From NCBI GenBank assembly GCA_030698225.1, contig JAUYNR010000031.1:1-38677 (forward strand): a DNA stretch of 38,677 nt. Direction: 5' to 3'. The position numbers and the translations under genes are program-made. The stretch's first letter is position 1. The number at the start of each line of letters is the position of its first letter. Origin of the DNA: Oxalobacteraceae bacterium (GTDB lineage Bacteria; Pseudomonadota; Gammaproteobacteria; Burkholderiales; Burkholderiaceae_D). Under the pieces are notes generated by a model. That model saw nothing but the letters and a program-made list of their open reading frames with translations. It had not been told where the DNA came from and did not search any database. This document shows positions 16,197 through 25,605 of the stretch, piece by piece.

Positions 16197-16589
16197 TCAC
16201 GCATTGGACGCGGCCAGCTTGAGTACCGGCACCTCTGCCGGATCGCCGTGCGTCAACCTGCCGGCGACCAATGCGCCGCCATGCATTTCCAGCGTTTTGT
16301 AAAACACGTCGCCAGTTATGCGGGCTTTCGGCTGCAATTCAAGCAGCTCGGTAGAATGCACCGCACCGACAATCTCGCCGTTGATCACCAAGTGCCCGCC
16401 CCGCACTTCGCCAGTGATTCTGGCCAGCTCGGAAATCACCAGCATGCTGGTCTGGCCGGGCTCCGCAATCACGTCTCCGTTGATCTTGCCGTCGATGCGC
16501 AAACCGCCCTTGAAATGCACATTGCCCTCAATGCTGGTCGATACGCCGATCAGGCAATCGATAGTATTACTGGGTTTGCGTCTGAACAT
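16197..16589 (-). CDS. Bactofilin (polymer-forming cytoskeletal protein)
   Basis: This 130-residue protein consists almost wholly of a bactofilin beta-helix: repeated short strands with Gly turns (SIEGNVHFKGGLRIDGKINGD and later GEVRGGHLVINGEIVGAV). N- and C-terminal tails are short and disordered, as usual. Bactofilins polymerise without nucleotide into membrane-attached filaments that position wall enzymes or determine shape. In other bacteria they often sit beside an M23 peptidase gene; here one lies nearby, three genes away and in the opposite direction. Spacing to the upstream membrane protein gene is 12 nt, so the two are likely co-translated. Confidence 0.93.
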   Translation of the reverse strand: MFRRKPSNTIDCLIGVSTSIEGNVHFKGGLRIDGKINGDVIAEPGQTSMLVISELARITGEVRGGHLVINGEIVGAVHSTELLELQPKARITGDVFYKTLEMHGGALVAGRLTHGDPAEVPVLKLAASNA

Positions 16590-16601
16590 GCCGCACCTCC
16601 T

Positions 16602-17327
16602 TTACAAATTGGCAGACTGATGGGTCCGGATTTTGCCCTGCTCCAGCACCCGGGCCTCGACTGTTTTCACCGTCGCGCCGGCAGGCAACGTCAACTCGCC
16701 ATCGACGCGCTGATAATGCTTGAATTGCAGCTTGAAGCTGGTAGCTTGCGCCGATTTTTCTTCCGGGTAAAGCAGCACCGACTCCCGCCCCTGCAGCGAC
16801 ATCGTCACCGCCAGTTGCAAAGAGCCTGAAAAATCACGCACCGCGCGGCCGCCCTGCATGACCAGCAAGCGGTAGCGCAACTGTTCGGGCGCTGCCATTT
16901 CGAGCGTCAAGCGACGTATGCTGATGCCGGCCGGACCTGTTGCGGTGGGCATCAGACTCTCGAAAAAAGCCAGGTCTTCTTTCAGCTGCGCGTTGCTGGC
17001 ACTCAGAATCTTCACCTGCAACGCCAGTTGCTGCAGTGCCGAACGCTCGATGTTCAAGCTGGAATCTGCCGCATTGGCAATCGCCGACAAGCGGTCGCGC
17101 TCGCTGCTCAACTGCAGAACCTGTTGTTCCAACTCTGCAATGCGCTGCCGCGATGCCCCGGGATGAAGACCGGTGAAGCCGCGCCCCAGATCGTAAGCGA
17201 ACAAGGCCATGACGCCACCCAGACCGATTGCGACTGCGGCAATCAGGGTTTTCAGTGACCAGTGAAGGTGACGCTTGATGATCATCTTCGGGACCGACAG
17301 CCGCCGAGATTGCAGCTTACGCCTCAC
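16602..17327 (-). CDS. Single-pass membrane coiled-coil protein (DUF6776-like)
   Basis: The protein is about 241 residues. A basic N-terminus (RRKLQSRRL) precedes one membrane helix (LIAAVAIGLGGVMALFAYDL), a coiled coil (about 60-120, RIAELEQQVLQLSSERDRL...) and a C-terminal beta-rich periplasmic domain. I recognise the layout as that of the uncharacterised DUF6776 type; function is unknown. It stands between argC and the bactofilin gene with small gaps, so it may be a membrane partner of the bactofilin, which is inference from context only. The start is uncertain: GTG 17327 has no good ribosome binding site at the usual distance, and ATG 17285 is an alternative. Confidence 0.78.
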   Translation of the reverse strand: MRRKLQSRRLSVPKMIIKRHLHWSLKTLIAAVAIGLGGVMALFAYDLGRGFTGLHPGASRQRIAELEQQVLQLSSERDRLSAIANAADSSLNIERSALQQLALQVKILSASNAQLKEDLAFFESLMPTATGPAGISIRRLTLEMAAPEQLRYRLLVMQGGRAVRDFSGSLQLAVTMSLQGRESVLLYPEEKSAQATSFKLQFKHYQRVDGELTLPAGATVKTVEARVLEQGKIRTHQSANL

Positions 17328-17363
17328 CGGGTCGCGATCCGGATCGGCGTAGCGGGCCTCCGT

Positions 17364-18401
17364 CTAAGGCAATATCGGCACATGCAGCAAACCCGTGGTC
17401 TCGGCCAGATCGAACATCAGATTCATGCATTGCACCGCTTGCCCGGACGCGCCCTTGACCAGGTTATCCTGCACCACCAGCACCACCACCATGTCGCCGT
17501 CGTCGGGCCGGTGCAGCGCCAGACGCAGCATGTTCGATCCGCGGGTCGAGCGGGTTTCAGGGTGGCTGCCGAACGGCATTACATCGACGAACGGCTCGTC
17601 CCGGTAGGCATCCTCGAACAGCGCCTGCAGCGTTTGGTTGTCGATTGCCCTGGTCAGGCGGGCGTACAGGGTCGAATGCATGCCGCGTATCATCGGCACC
17701 AGATGCGGAGAGAACAGCAAGCCGATTTTTTCCGTTGTCATGCGCTGCAATTGCTCCACCGTTTCAGGCGTGTGGCGATGGCCCGAGATGCCATATGCCT
17801 TGAAATTATCGCTGGCTTCGGCGAACAGGAAACCGATTTCCGCCTTGCGGCCGGCACCCGATACGCCGGACTTGCAATCGGCAATCAGGTGCGCCGGATC
17901 GACCACCCCGGCCTTCAGCAACGGGGCAAAACCCAATTGCATGGTGGTCGGATAACAGCCGGGGTTGCCGACGATGCGCGCGCGCTTGATCGCGGCCCGG
18001 TTCAATTCCGGCAAGCCGTAGGCAGCTTCAGTCAGCAGGCCCGGGCAACTGTGCGGCATGCCGTACCACTTCTCGAACTGCGCGCTATCCTGCAGGCGGA
18101 AATCGGCCGCCAGATCGATCACCTTGACACCCGCATCCAGCAACGCCCGCGCCTGCGCCATGGCCACGCCGTGCGGGGTGGCGAAAAACACCACGTCGCA
18201 TTCGGTCAGGCGCGCCGTTTCCGGCGCCGAAAATGCCAGCGCTACGCGCCCGCGCAACGACGGATACATATCCGCCACCGGCAAGCCGTTTTCCTTGCGT
18301 GAAGTAATGGCGGTGAGCTGCACTTCCGGGTGCGTCGCCAACAGGCGCAACAATTCGACGCCCGTGTAGCCCGTGCCGCCGACGATACCGACTTTGATCA
18401 T
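17364..18401 (-). CDS. argC: N-acetyl-gamma-glutamyl-phosphate reductase
   Basis: This 345-residue protein has the NADP-binding [17 protein letters not shown] at the N-terminus, active-site Cys in [10 protein letters not shown] (near residue 150), [10 protein letters not shown], and the HRHTPE and HLVPMIRGM segments. It reduces N-acetyl-glutamyl phosphate in arginine synthesis. ATG 18401 is chosen because AGGAAAAAAC lies just upstream. It appears to be the first gene of an operon continuing into the coiled-coil membrane protein, bactofilin and erpA, an unusual mixture of functions but a compact arrangement. Confidence 0.96.
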   Translation of the reverse strand: MIKVGIVGGTGYTGVELLRLLATHPEVQLTAITSRKENGLPVADMYPSLRGRVALAFSAPETARLTECDVVFFATPHGVAMAQARALLDAGVKVIDLAADFRLQDSAQFEKWYGMPHSCPGLLTEAAYGLPELNRAAIKRARIVGNPGCYPTTMQLGFAPLLKAGVVDPAHLIADCKSGVSGAGRKAEIGFLFAEASDNFKAYGISGHRHTPETVEQLQRMTTEKIGLLFSPHLVPMIRGMHSTLYARLTRAIDNQTLQALFEDAYRDEPFVDVMPFGSHPETRSTRGSNMLRLALHRPDDGDMVVVLVVQDNLVKGASGQAVQCMNLMFDLAETTGLLHVPILP

Positions 18402-18435
18402 GTTTTTTCCTGGCAATACTTGAACTTGGTCTTAT

Positions 18436-18463
18436 ATTCTAACAGCCGCAGCGCGAATCACAA
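18436..18463 (-). promoter_or_regulatory. Putative argC operon promoter
   Basis: On the minus strand, TTGTGA (18463-18458) and TAGAAT (18441-18436) are separated by 16 nt, a fair sigma-70 promoter 35 nt before the argC start. No arginine-repressor-like box stands out. Confidence 0.45.
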
Positions 18464-18612
18464 TCGCCCGGAAAGAGCGGCAGGGCCGGCTGCGTGGATG
18501 CGTTTTTTTCACCTCGCCGGCACGGATGCGGGCCTTACGCGGGCTGGCTCGTTCCTTCCCCGTTGCGGGGAAATACCAAGCGCGATCGAATACCTCCGGC
18601 TTACCGGCACCG

Positions 18613-20463
18613 TCACGCTTCCCGCACGTACTGCCCGGGGGCATCGGCCAGCACGTGTTCGGGCAGGATGGCCGATGCCCCGATTTTTTTTGCGCTGGAA
18701 TGCAGCGCCAGCCATTTATGCCAGTGCGGCCACCAGGACCCCTGCTCGACCGTCGCCTTTTCCAGCCACTCGTCCGGCCCCAGATAGCTGCCGGTCTGGC
18801 GCTGGCCCGGCCTGAAGCTGAAGCTGCGGCCGGCATGGTCCGGTTCCGACACCACCCCGCTATTGTGGCCGCCGGAAGCCAGCACGAAATGCACCTCATC
18901 GGAATCGACCAGGAAGTGGATCTTGTAGACCGACTTCCACGGAGACACGTGGTCGCGTTCGGTACCCAGCACGAACATCGGCAGTTTGATATTGCTCAGC
19001 GCAATCAAATGACCACCAACGCAGTAGCGGCCTTCGGCCAGATCATTGTGCAAATACAGGTGCCGCAGATACTCGCTATGCATCCGGTATGGCAGGCGCG
19101 TGGTATCGGCGTTCCACGACATCAGGTCGTTCGGCGCGCGGCGCACGCCCAGCAAGTATTCGCGCATGATGTGCGACCAGATCAGGTCGCGTGAATTGAG
19201 CAGCTGGAAGCTGGCTGCCATCTGATCGCCATCCAGATAACCCTGCTCCCACATCAGCGCGTCCAGCATGGCCAGCTGGCTGTCGTCGATGAACAGGCCC
19301 AGTTCGCCCGGATCCGCAAAGTCGGCCTGTGCCGCCAGCAGCGTGATCGACTGGATTGGCGCCAGTGCCTGGCGCGGATTGCGTTCCAGCGCCGCTGCGC
19401 CGATCGACAGCAAAGTGCCGCCCAGGCAGTAACCAACCGCCTGTACCGGAATGCCCGGCATGCGCTGCGCGACTTGTTCGAGTGCCACAAACAGCCCCTG
19501 CGAAATGTAATCTTCCATGCCCAGATTGCGGCCCTCGGCGCCGTGGTTCTTCCATGACATCATGAACACGGTATGCCCTTGCTCGACCAGAAGGCGCACC
19601 ATCGAGTTGTGGGGTGACAGATCCAGGATGTAGTATTTCATGATCCACGAAGGTACAAACAGCAGCGGCTCCCGGTACACGGTTTCGGTCTGCGGGGTGT
19701 ACTGGATCAGTTCGAACATTGCATTGCGAAATACCACTTTTCCCGGGGTGACCGCGACGTCCCGTCCGACCTTGTACGGAGAATCCTCCTTGTGCGCACT
19801 GCTGCCCCGCCTCTTCTGTCTGTGCTTGGCATGATCTTCCAACCAGTGGGTCCAGCCCATCAAGCGGCTATTGCCTTTCGATTCGATGGTGGCGCGCAGC
19901 ACTTCCGGATTGGTTGCCGCGTAATTCGACGGAGAAAAAACATCGAGCAACTGGCGCGCGGTGAAACTGACCACATGCTCATGATGCGGGGTGACACCAC
20001 GGATGCCGGTGGTGGCCTGCTGCCAGAATTCCTGCACCTGCAAAAAGGATTTGGCAAACGCGTTATACGGCCAGTGCGACCATTCCGGCCGGTTAAAGCG
20101 CGAATCGTCCTCGGTCACGCTGACTTCGCCGGTTCCGGAATTGAGCGCGCTGGCCATGAAAGGCCCCCATTCTGCCGCTTGCCGCCGCAGCAGGGCCAGC
20201 AACTCGATGCGGTGCCCAGGCGACATCGCGAGTTGCAGCATCCACTCCTGCATTGCCACCGACAGGCTGGTGGGGGAGAGGCCGCCGGTCAACTTTGCCA
20301 GCGCGCTCTGATACATCAGGTCCAGCGTATTGGTGCCCGCCTGATCGCTGTCCAGGTAGCACAGCTTTTTAGCGGCTGCGTCGGCCTGCGGCACGGTCAT
20401 ATTTGTCACTGTGGCAACCGGCAAGTCGCGACGGGGTTTCAAATTCTTTAGGGTCGGGTTCAT
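18613..20463 (-). CDS. phaC: Polyhydroxyalkanoate synthase
   Basis: This 616-residue synthase of the alpha/beta-hydrolase type has the lipase-like box GYCLGG with nucleophile C346, the catalytic Asp in LGTERDHVSPW and the catalytic His in SGGHNSGV. Its N-terminal domain (PhaC_N) includes SFTARQLLDVFSPSNYAATNP. It polymerises hydroxyacyl-CoA into PHA granules. The ATG at 20463 has AAAGGTGG just upstream; a GTG two codons earlier is less likely. No phaA, phaB, phasin or regulator gene accompanies it, so it is a solitary synthase and possibly a second copy in the genome. The exact class cannot be fixed from sequence alone. Confidence 0.94.
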   Translation of the reverse strand: MNPTLKNLKPRRDLPVATVTNMTVPQADAAAKKLCYLDSDQAGTNTLDLMYQSALAKLTGGLSPTSLSVAMQEWMLQLAMSPGHRIELLALLRRQAAEWGPFMASALNSGTGEVSVTEDDSRFNRPEWSHWPYNAFAKSFLQVQEFWQQATTGIRGVTPHHEHVVSFTARQLLDVFSPSNYAATNPEVLRATIESKGNSRLMGWTHWLEDHAKHRQKRRGSSAHKEDSPYKVGRDVAVTPGKVVFRNAMFELIQYTPQTETVYREPLLFVPSWIMKYYILDLSPHNSMVRLLVEQGHTVFMMSWKNHGAEGRNLGMEDYISQGLFVALEQVAQRMPGIPVQAVGYCLGGTLLSIGAAALERNPRQALAPIQSITLLAAQADFADPGELGLFIDDSQLAMLDALMWEQGYLDGDQMAASFQLLNSRDLIWSHIMREYLLGVRRAPNDLMSWNADTTRLPYRMHSEYLRHLYLHNDLAEGRYCVGGHLIALSNIKLPMFVLGTERDHVSPWKSVYKIHFLVDSDEVHFVLASGGHNSGVVSEPDHAGRSFSFRPGQRQTGSYLGPDEWLEKATVEQGSWWPHWHKWLALHSSAKKIGASAILPEHVLADAPGQYVREA

Positions 20464-20582
20464 ATCCACCTTTCAATGCGAATTAATCATTCTTGCAAGA
20501 ATGCTGCACTACAGCGATTGACATAAATCAAAGCATTCGCGAATCGCAGCGTTTACTTCCGATCCGGACCGCAGCAATAAAG

Positions 20583-21788
20583 CTACTCGTGCCGCAGCGC
20601 CTCGATCGGGTCCAGTTGCGCGGCGCGGCGCGCGGGAAAGTAGCCGAACACCACGCCGATCCCGGCCGAGAATACGAACGACAGCAGGTTGACCGACGAG
20701 TTGAACAGGTAAGGCACCTGCATCACCTGCGCCAGCACGATCGAGGCTCCGGTGGCCAGCACGATGCCGATCACGCCGCCGAGTGCGGCCAGCACTACCG
20801 CCTCGATCAGGAATTGCAGCAACACGTCGCGCTCCAGCGCGCCGATGGCCAGGCGCAGGCCGATTTCTCGGGTGCGTTCGGTGACGCTGACCAGCATGAT
20901 GTTCATGATGCCGATGCCGCCCACCAGCAGGCTCACTGCGGCCACCGCGCCGAGCAGCGTGGTCATCACCTGGGTGGTGCCGGACAGGGTGTCGGCCAGC
21001 TGCTTGGTGTCGAGCACATTGAAATTATCCTCATCTGCCTCGGCCAGTGTGCGGCGCTCGCGCAGCAACTGCGTCAGGCTGGCTTTCAGGCGCGTGCTGT
21101 CGCTGCCGTCCTGCATCGAAACCAGCAGCGTGGCGACCCGCTGGTTGCCGGTCACGCGGCGCTGCAACGTATGCAGCGGCACCAGCACCAAGTCATCCTG
21201 GTCATTGCCCATCGCGCCCTGCCCCTTGGATGCCAGCACGCCCACCACGTCGCAGGAGAATTGCTTGACGCGCAGCTGCTGTCCCAGCGCACTGCGGGTA
21301 TCGAACAACTCGCGCCGCACCGTCTCGCCGATCACGCACACCGCAGCGCCTGAGCGCAACTCGCTATCCTCGAACTGGCGCCCTGCGGCCAGTTTCCAGT
21401 TGCTGGTCCGGAACCATGCATTGGTGCTGCCGGTGACGCTGGTGGCCCAGTTGCGCCCGTTGGCGACCACGGTTACGCTGGCGCGCCCTTCGGGAGCCAC
21501 CGCCTGGACGCCGCCGATCTGGGCCGCGATCGCTTCGGCGTCGGCCTCCTTGAACGCCGGCGCGCCGCCGCCACCGCCGTAACCCATCCGTTGTCCGGGG
21601 CGCACCATCAGCAGGTTGCTGCCCAGACTGGAAATCTGATTTTGCACCGCCATGGTGGCGCCATTGCCCAGCGTCACCATGGTGATCACCGCACTGACGC
21701 CGATCACGATGCCGAGTATCGTCAGGAACGAACGCAGCAGATTGCGGCGAATCGAGCGCAGCGCCAGCAGCAGGGTATTGAGCAGCAT
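20583..21788 (-). CDS. MacB-type ABC transporter permease
   Basis: This 401-residue protein has an N-terminal membrane helix (LRSFLTILGIVIGVSAVITMV), a large periplasmic MacB_PCD domain (about 45-270, with a Gly-rich YGGGGGAP loop) and three C-terminal helices of the FtsX domain, including the conserved VTERTREIGLRLAIGA coupling region and the ending PARRAAQLDPIEALRHE. It couples ATP hydrolysis by the partner ATPase to mechanical extrusion through the adaptor and outer-membrane channel. Its ATG shares one base with the ATPase stop (TAATG). MacB is usually one fused chain with an N-terminal ATPase; here the halves are separate genes. Confidence 0.93.
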   Translation of the reverse strand: MLLNTLLLALRSIRRNLLRSFLTILGIVIGVSAVITMVTLGNGATMAVQNQISSLGSNLLMVRPGQRMGYGGGGGAPAFKEADAEAIAAQIGGVQAVAPEGRASVTVVANGRNWATSVTGSTNAWFRTSNWKLAAGRQFEDSELRSGAAVCVIGETVRRELFDTRSALGQQLRVKQFSCDVVGVLASKGQGAMGNDQDDLVLVPLHTLQRRVTGNQRVATLLVSMQDGSDSTRLKASLTQLLRERRTLAEADEDNFNVLDTKQLADTLSGTTQVMTTLLGAVAAVSLLVGGIGIMNIMLVSVTERTREIGLRLAIGALERDVLLQFLIEAVVLAALGGVIGIVLATGASIVLAQVMQVPYLFNSSVNLLSFVFSAGIGVVFGYFPARRAAQLDPIEALRHE

Positions 21789-22570
21789 TATTGGCCTCCT
21801 GGCGCCGCTGGCAGCGCAAGCCCGAGCGGATGCGTGTTGCTGACATCGCTATCGATCATGCCGTCGACAAAGTGCACGATGCGCTTCGCATACATCGCCA
21901 TGTCGTGCTCGTGCGTGACCATCAGCACGGTGATGCCGTGATCTGTATTGAGTCGCGTTAGCAGCTCCATGATCTCGCGGCTGCGCTGGGTGTCGAGATT
22001 GCCGGTCGGCTCATCGGCCAGCAATACCGCCGGCTCGGTGACGATGGCGCGGGCGATCGCGACCCGCTGCTGTTGTCCGCCCGATAGTTCGGCCGGCGTG
22101 TGATGCTCCCAGCCGGTCAGGCCGACCGAGGCCAGTGCCTTGCTCGCCAGAGCGTGCCGCGCCGCTGCGCTTTCGCCGCGGTACAGCAGCGGCAATTCGA
22201 CGTTTTCCTGGGCCGAGGTGCGTGCCAGCAGGTTGAAACCCTGGAACACGAAGCCAAGATAATGGCGGCGCAGCCGCGCGCGCTGGTCGCGCGACAAGGT
22301 TTCCACATGCATGCCGTGAAACAGGTATGCGCCTGCGCTGGGCGTATCGAGGCAGCCGATGATGTTCATCGCGGTCGACTTGCCCGAGCCGCTGGGCCCC
22401 ATGATGGCGACAAATTCGCCCGCTGCGATATCGATATCGACGCCCTTGAGCGCCATCAATGCAGCCTGCCCGCTGCCATACATCCTGGTCACGCCGCGCA
22501 GGCGGATCAGCGGGGTTGCGGCAATGCCGGCGTCCCCGTTAGCTGCGGCGGCAGGATCGATGATGCTCAT
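21788..22570 (-). CDS. MacB/LolD-type ABC transporter ATPase
   Basis: This 260-residue ATPase has Walker A (GPSGSGKST), Q-loop (FVFQGFNLL), signature ([14 protein letters not shown]), Walker B ([12 protein letters not shown]) and switch His (VTHEHDMA). This is the LolD/MacB subclass that partners FtsX-domain permeases. The start at 22570 overlaps the adaptor stop (ATGA). An upstream in-frame extension lies inside the adaptor gene and is rejected. The C-terminal tail after residue 235 is Pro/Ala-rich and probably flexible. Confidence 0.94.
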   Translation of the reverse strand: MSIIDPAAAANGDAGIAATPLIRLRGVTRMYGSGQAALMALKGVDIDIAAGEFVAIMGPSGSGKSTAMNIIGCLDTPSAGAYLFHGMHVETLSRDQRARLRRHYLGFVFQGFNLLARTSAQENVELPLLYRGESAAARHALASKALASVGLTGWEHHTPAELSGGQQQRVAIARAIVTEPAVLLADEPTGNLDTQRSREIMELLTRLNTDHGITVLMVTHEHDMAMYAKRIVHFVDGMIDSDVSNTHPLGLALPAAPGGQ

Positions 22571-23892
22571 TGCGTGGTTCCCGTGCGCTGGTCGGTGATC
22601 ACCCGCATGCCGGCCTGCAGATCCCCGGCAGTCACCTCGGTCACCCGGCCATCGCTGATACCGGGCGTGACACCGACCGCGACCGCGGCGCCGTCGCGCA
22701 AAACCCAAACCTGGCGCGCCAAGGCGGTGCTGGCGCTGCTGGCGGCCGACCTGCGCGGCGCCCGGCTGCGCCCGCGCGGCATCAGGCTGGCCACGATGCC
22801 GCCGCTGCCGGCCTTGCCCGATGCGCTGCCCTGCGGGGTCGATGTTGGCATGAAGCGCAGCGCAGTGTTCGGCACCAGCAGCACGTCGCGCCGCTCGGTG
22901 GCGGTGATGGTGGCGGTGGCCGTCATGCCGGGGCGCAGGCTGAGGTCCGCATTGTCGACCTCCAGGTAGGTGATGTAAGTGACCACGTTGTCGGTGATGG
23001 TCGAGCCGAACGCTACCCGCGTGATGGTCGCCGGGTATTTGCGGTTGGCATAGGCGCTGACGGTAAACAGGGCTTTCTGGCCGACCTTGACCGAGCCGAC
23101 GTCGGCTTCGTCGACATTCACCTGCAAGCGCAGCTGGTGCAGGTCTTCGGCAACGGTAAACAGCGTTACCGCCTGCAGCGAAGCCGCCACCGCGTTGCCG
23201 GGGTCGACCGTGCGGGTCAGGATCACGCCGTCAATCGGCGAGCGGATCGATGCTTTCGACAGATTGGTCTCGTCGGTCGACAAGGTGGCCGTGGCGCTGA
23301 CGACGTTGGCGCGGGCGCTCAATTCATTGGCCTGGGCCCGTGCCAGCGTGGCGCGCCCGGTGTCGAGCTCGGCCCTGGACGGCACCTTGCCGCCGGACAG
23401 CCGCGACACTTCTTCCAGCCGTGCCAGATTGCCCTGCGACTCCTTGACCGTGGCCACCGCTTGCGCCACCGCCGCGTTCGCGGCAGCCAGCGCAGCGCGC
23501 GAGCGCACGATCTGGTCGCCCAGCTTGGCGGTATCGAGTTCGACCAGCACCTGGCCTTTCCTGACCTGGTCGTTGACGTCCACCAGCACCCGCGCCACGG
23601 TGCCGGATAGTTCGCTGCCGATGCTGACCGAGCGCGTCGGCTGCAAGGTGCCGTTGGCGGTGACGGTGAGCGTCAGGTTGCCGCGCCGCACCGCTTCGGC
23701 GGTGAAGCTGGGCGCGGCTTTGGCTTTCTGCTGCTCCTGCCAGAAATAAACGCCGATTGCAGCCAGCAGCAGTAGCGCAACAGCAATCCTGAATGCCGGC
23801 CGACGCCACCAGCTGCGCGCGGTCGGATCGGCCAGCAGGGCAGTAGCATCGGGGTCCGGCTTGGTTACGTTTGAAGAGGATGTCGTGTTCAT
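22567..23892 (-). CDS. MacA-type periplasmic adaptor (HlyD/RND-MFP family)
   Basis: This 441-residue adaptor has an inner-membrane anchor (AFRIAVALLLLAAIGVYFW, about 32-50), a lipoyl half-domain (GNLTLTVTANGTLQPTRSV), an alpha-hairpin coiled coil (about 105-200), a second lipoyl half (IRSPIDGVILTRTVDPGN) and beta-barrel and membrane-proximal domains. Near residues 345-390 it carries a long basic, Ser/Ala-rich insertion (GRSRAPRRSAASSAS) interrupting the membrane-proximal domain, which is unusual for MacA. It bridges the permease and outer-membrane channel. Start and stop both overlap neighbours by 4 nt. Confidence 0.93.
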   Translation of the reverse strand: MNTTSSSNVTKPDPDATALLADPTARSWWRRPAFRIAVALLLLAAIGVYFWQEQQKAKAAPSFTAEAVRRGNLTLTVTANGTLQPTRSVSIGSELSGTVARVLVDVNDQVRKGQVLVELDTAKLGDQIVRSRAALAAANAAVAQAVATVKESQGNLARLEEVSRLSGGKVPSRAELDTGRATLARAQANELSARANVVSATATLSTDETNLSKASIRSPIDGVILTRTVDPGNAVAASLQAVTLFTVAEDLHQLRLQVNVDEADVGSVKVGQKALFTVSAYANRKYPATITRVAFGSTITDNVVTYITYLEVDNADLSLRPGMTATATITATERRDVLLVPNTALRFMPTSTPQGSASGKAGSGGIVASLMPRGRSRAPRRSAASSASTALARQVWVLRDGAAVAVGVTPGISDGRVTEVTAGDLQAGMRVITDQRTGTTQ

Positions 23893-25322
23893 GAATTGGA
23901 TGGTTGAGTATGCATTGCTGCATCGCGCTGCGGCTGCCAGCCGCCGCCCAATGCCTTGTACAGGCGCACATGGTCGGCGCTGAGGTCGGTGGCGGTAGTT
24001 GCCACCGCGTCCTGCGTATTAAACAGAGAGCGCTGCGTCTCCAGCACGGTCTGAAAATCGACCAGACCGCTGGCGTAGCGCTGGCGCGCGATCAGCGCCG
24101 CGTTGGCCGCCGCATCGGCCGCGTTGTGCAGGCGCAACAGGCGCTCGCGGTCGCCGGCCAGCGCGACCAGCGCATCCTCCACATCCTTCAATGCAATCAA
24201 TACCGTTGTTTGATAAGACAGCCGCGCCTGTTCCAGAGCGGCTTGCTGCGCACGCACCTGGGCCCGGCCTGCGCCGGCATCGAACAGCGGCCCCGACACG
24301 CTGCCCAGCAATGCGCTCACCAGCGCGCCGCTGCCGCTGAGCGTGCCCAGCGTCAATGCGCGCAGCCCCAGCGAGCCGCTGAGCTGGAAGCTCGGATAGC
24401 GCGCGGCATCGGCTTGCCCGACCCGCGCCAAGGCGGCGCTGACCTGATGCTCGGCGGCGCGCACGTCGGGGCGCTGGCGCAGGGTTTCGGCCGGCATGCT
24501 AAGCGCCAGATCGTCCTGCGCCTGCGGCACCGGAGCGGCGCTTGCAAGTTGGGTGCGCAACGCATCCGGTGTCTGGCCGCAGAGCAGCGCCAGGCTGTGG
24601 CGGAACTGCGCAACGCTGGTTTCCAGCGTCGGAATCTGCGCCCGCGTCTGCTCGCTGGCGGCGCGCGCCTGCTCGCCTTCGAGTGAGGTCAGCAAGCCGG
24701 CCTGAACCCGCCAATCGGTGATCTGCAGGGTTTCCAGCTGGCTTGCCAGATTGTCGCGCGCGATAGCCAGCCGCGCCTGCGCGCCGCGGTACTGGACGTA
24801 AGTAACTGCCACTTCGGCCGCGATCGACACCTGCACGTCGGCCAGGCTGGCCGCGCTGGCCTGCGCGCCGGCCTCGCCGGCCTGCAGCGCGCTGCGCTTG
24901 CCGCCGAACACATCGGGCTCCCAGCTGGCGTCAAACCCGGCATTGAACACATTGCCGGCGCCGGCGTCGCCCGCCTTGCTGCGCTGCGCGGAGGCCGAAG
25001 CGCTGACGCCGGGCAACAATCCGGCAGCGGCGACATCGCGCAACGCACGCGCCTGCAGCAAGGCCGCCTGCGCGCTCCTGACGCTGGTGTTGGCTTGCAA
25101 TGCCTGCGTGATCAGCGCATCGAGCAAGGGATCGTTGAAGCGTTGCCACCACTGCGCAAGGGCGGTGCTGCCGACTGCGGCGCCAGGAGTCGCCGCCTGC
25201 GACCACGCGGCCGGCACCGCAATAACGGGCAGTGCCGGCGACCGTGACGACAGCGATGCGCAAGCCGTTAATGTCAATGTCAGCGGCAGCACCATGGTCC
25301 ATAAACCGCGTTTTTTCAGCAT
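23889..25322 (-). CDS. Outer-membrane efflux lipoprotein (NodT/OprM family)
   Basis: The 477-residue TolC-like channel has a lipoprotein signal peptide with lipobox LTAC (LTLTLTACASL), the family start WWQRFNDPLLDALI, and two internally repeated coiled-coil halves, the second starting about residue 275 (LRQRPDVRAAEHQVSAALARVGQA, hallmark of NodT). It forms the outer-membrane exit duct for the MacAB-like pump. ATG 25322 with GGAAAG upstream is preferred over an ATG 11 codons earlier. It is the first gene of the four-gene operon, an order (channel first) seen in several macrolide or siderophore exporters. The exported substrate is unknown. Confidence 0.93.
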   Translation of the reverse strand: MLKKRGLWTMVLPLTLTLTACASLSSRSPALPVIAVPAAWSQAATPGAAVGSTALAQWWQRFNDPLLDALITQALQANTSVRSAQAALLQARALRDVAAAGLLPGVSASASAQRSKAGDAGAGNVFNAGFDASWEPDVFGGKRSALQAGEAGAQASAASLADVQVSIAAEVAVTYVQYRGAQARLAIARDNLASQLETLQITDWRVQAGLLTSLEGEQARAASEQTRAQIPTLETSVAQFRHSLALLCGQTPDALRTQLASAAPVPQAQDDLALSMPAETLRQRPDVRAAEHQVSAALARVGQADAARYPSFQLSGSLGLRALTLGTLSGSGALVSALLGSVSGPLFDAGAGRAQVRAQQAALEQARLSYQTTVLIALKDVEDALVALAGDRERLLRLHNAADAAANAALIARQRYASGLVDFQTVLETQRSLFNTQDAVATTATDLSADHVRLYKALGGGWQPQRDAAMHTQPSNS

Positions 25323-25522
25323 GCAAACTTTCCGTAAAATCCAGTGCGAAATCATCGGTGCTTGCCGGCAAGCGGCCGCTTGAGCGGACGTTTTCTTGTT
25401 CCGACAGGCTGCTGGAAGCACGGAAGCATTCTAGTAAATCTGCGGCGGTGGCCACGGCGGTTTTACAAAACAATACAAAATCACTTGCTTGGACAGATTT
25501 ACCTGCAGCAACGAATTCATAA

Positions 25523-25594
25523 ATAAACAGGGTCGTGTATTTTAAGTACCGCAGAGGAATTATGCGGATAACATGCATTTTTCATGCATACCCC
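25523..25594 (+). repeat. Dispersed 'GTATTT-ATGCGG-ATACCC' element, copy D
   Basis: ATAAAC (one change from ATATAC) is at 25523, GTATTT at 25537, ATGCGG at 25562 and ATACCCC at 25588, with spacers of 8, 19 and 20 nt. In this copy ATGCAT occurs twice around a TTTTC loop and could form a hairpin. It lies between the efflux operon and the DUF423 gene. Confidence 0.82.
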
Positions 25595-25605
25595 CGGTAA
25601 ATTGA

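Noticed and set aside
17262..18302. 346-codon open frame on the plus strand
   Set aside because: Antisense to argC; Arg/His/Gln-rich shadow.
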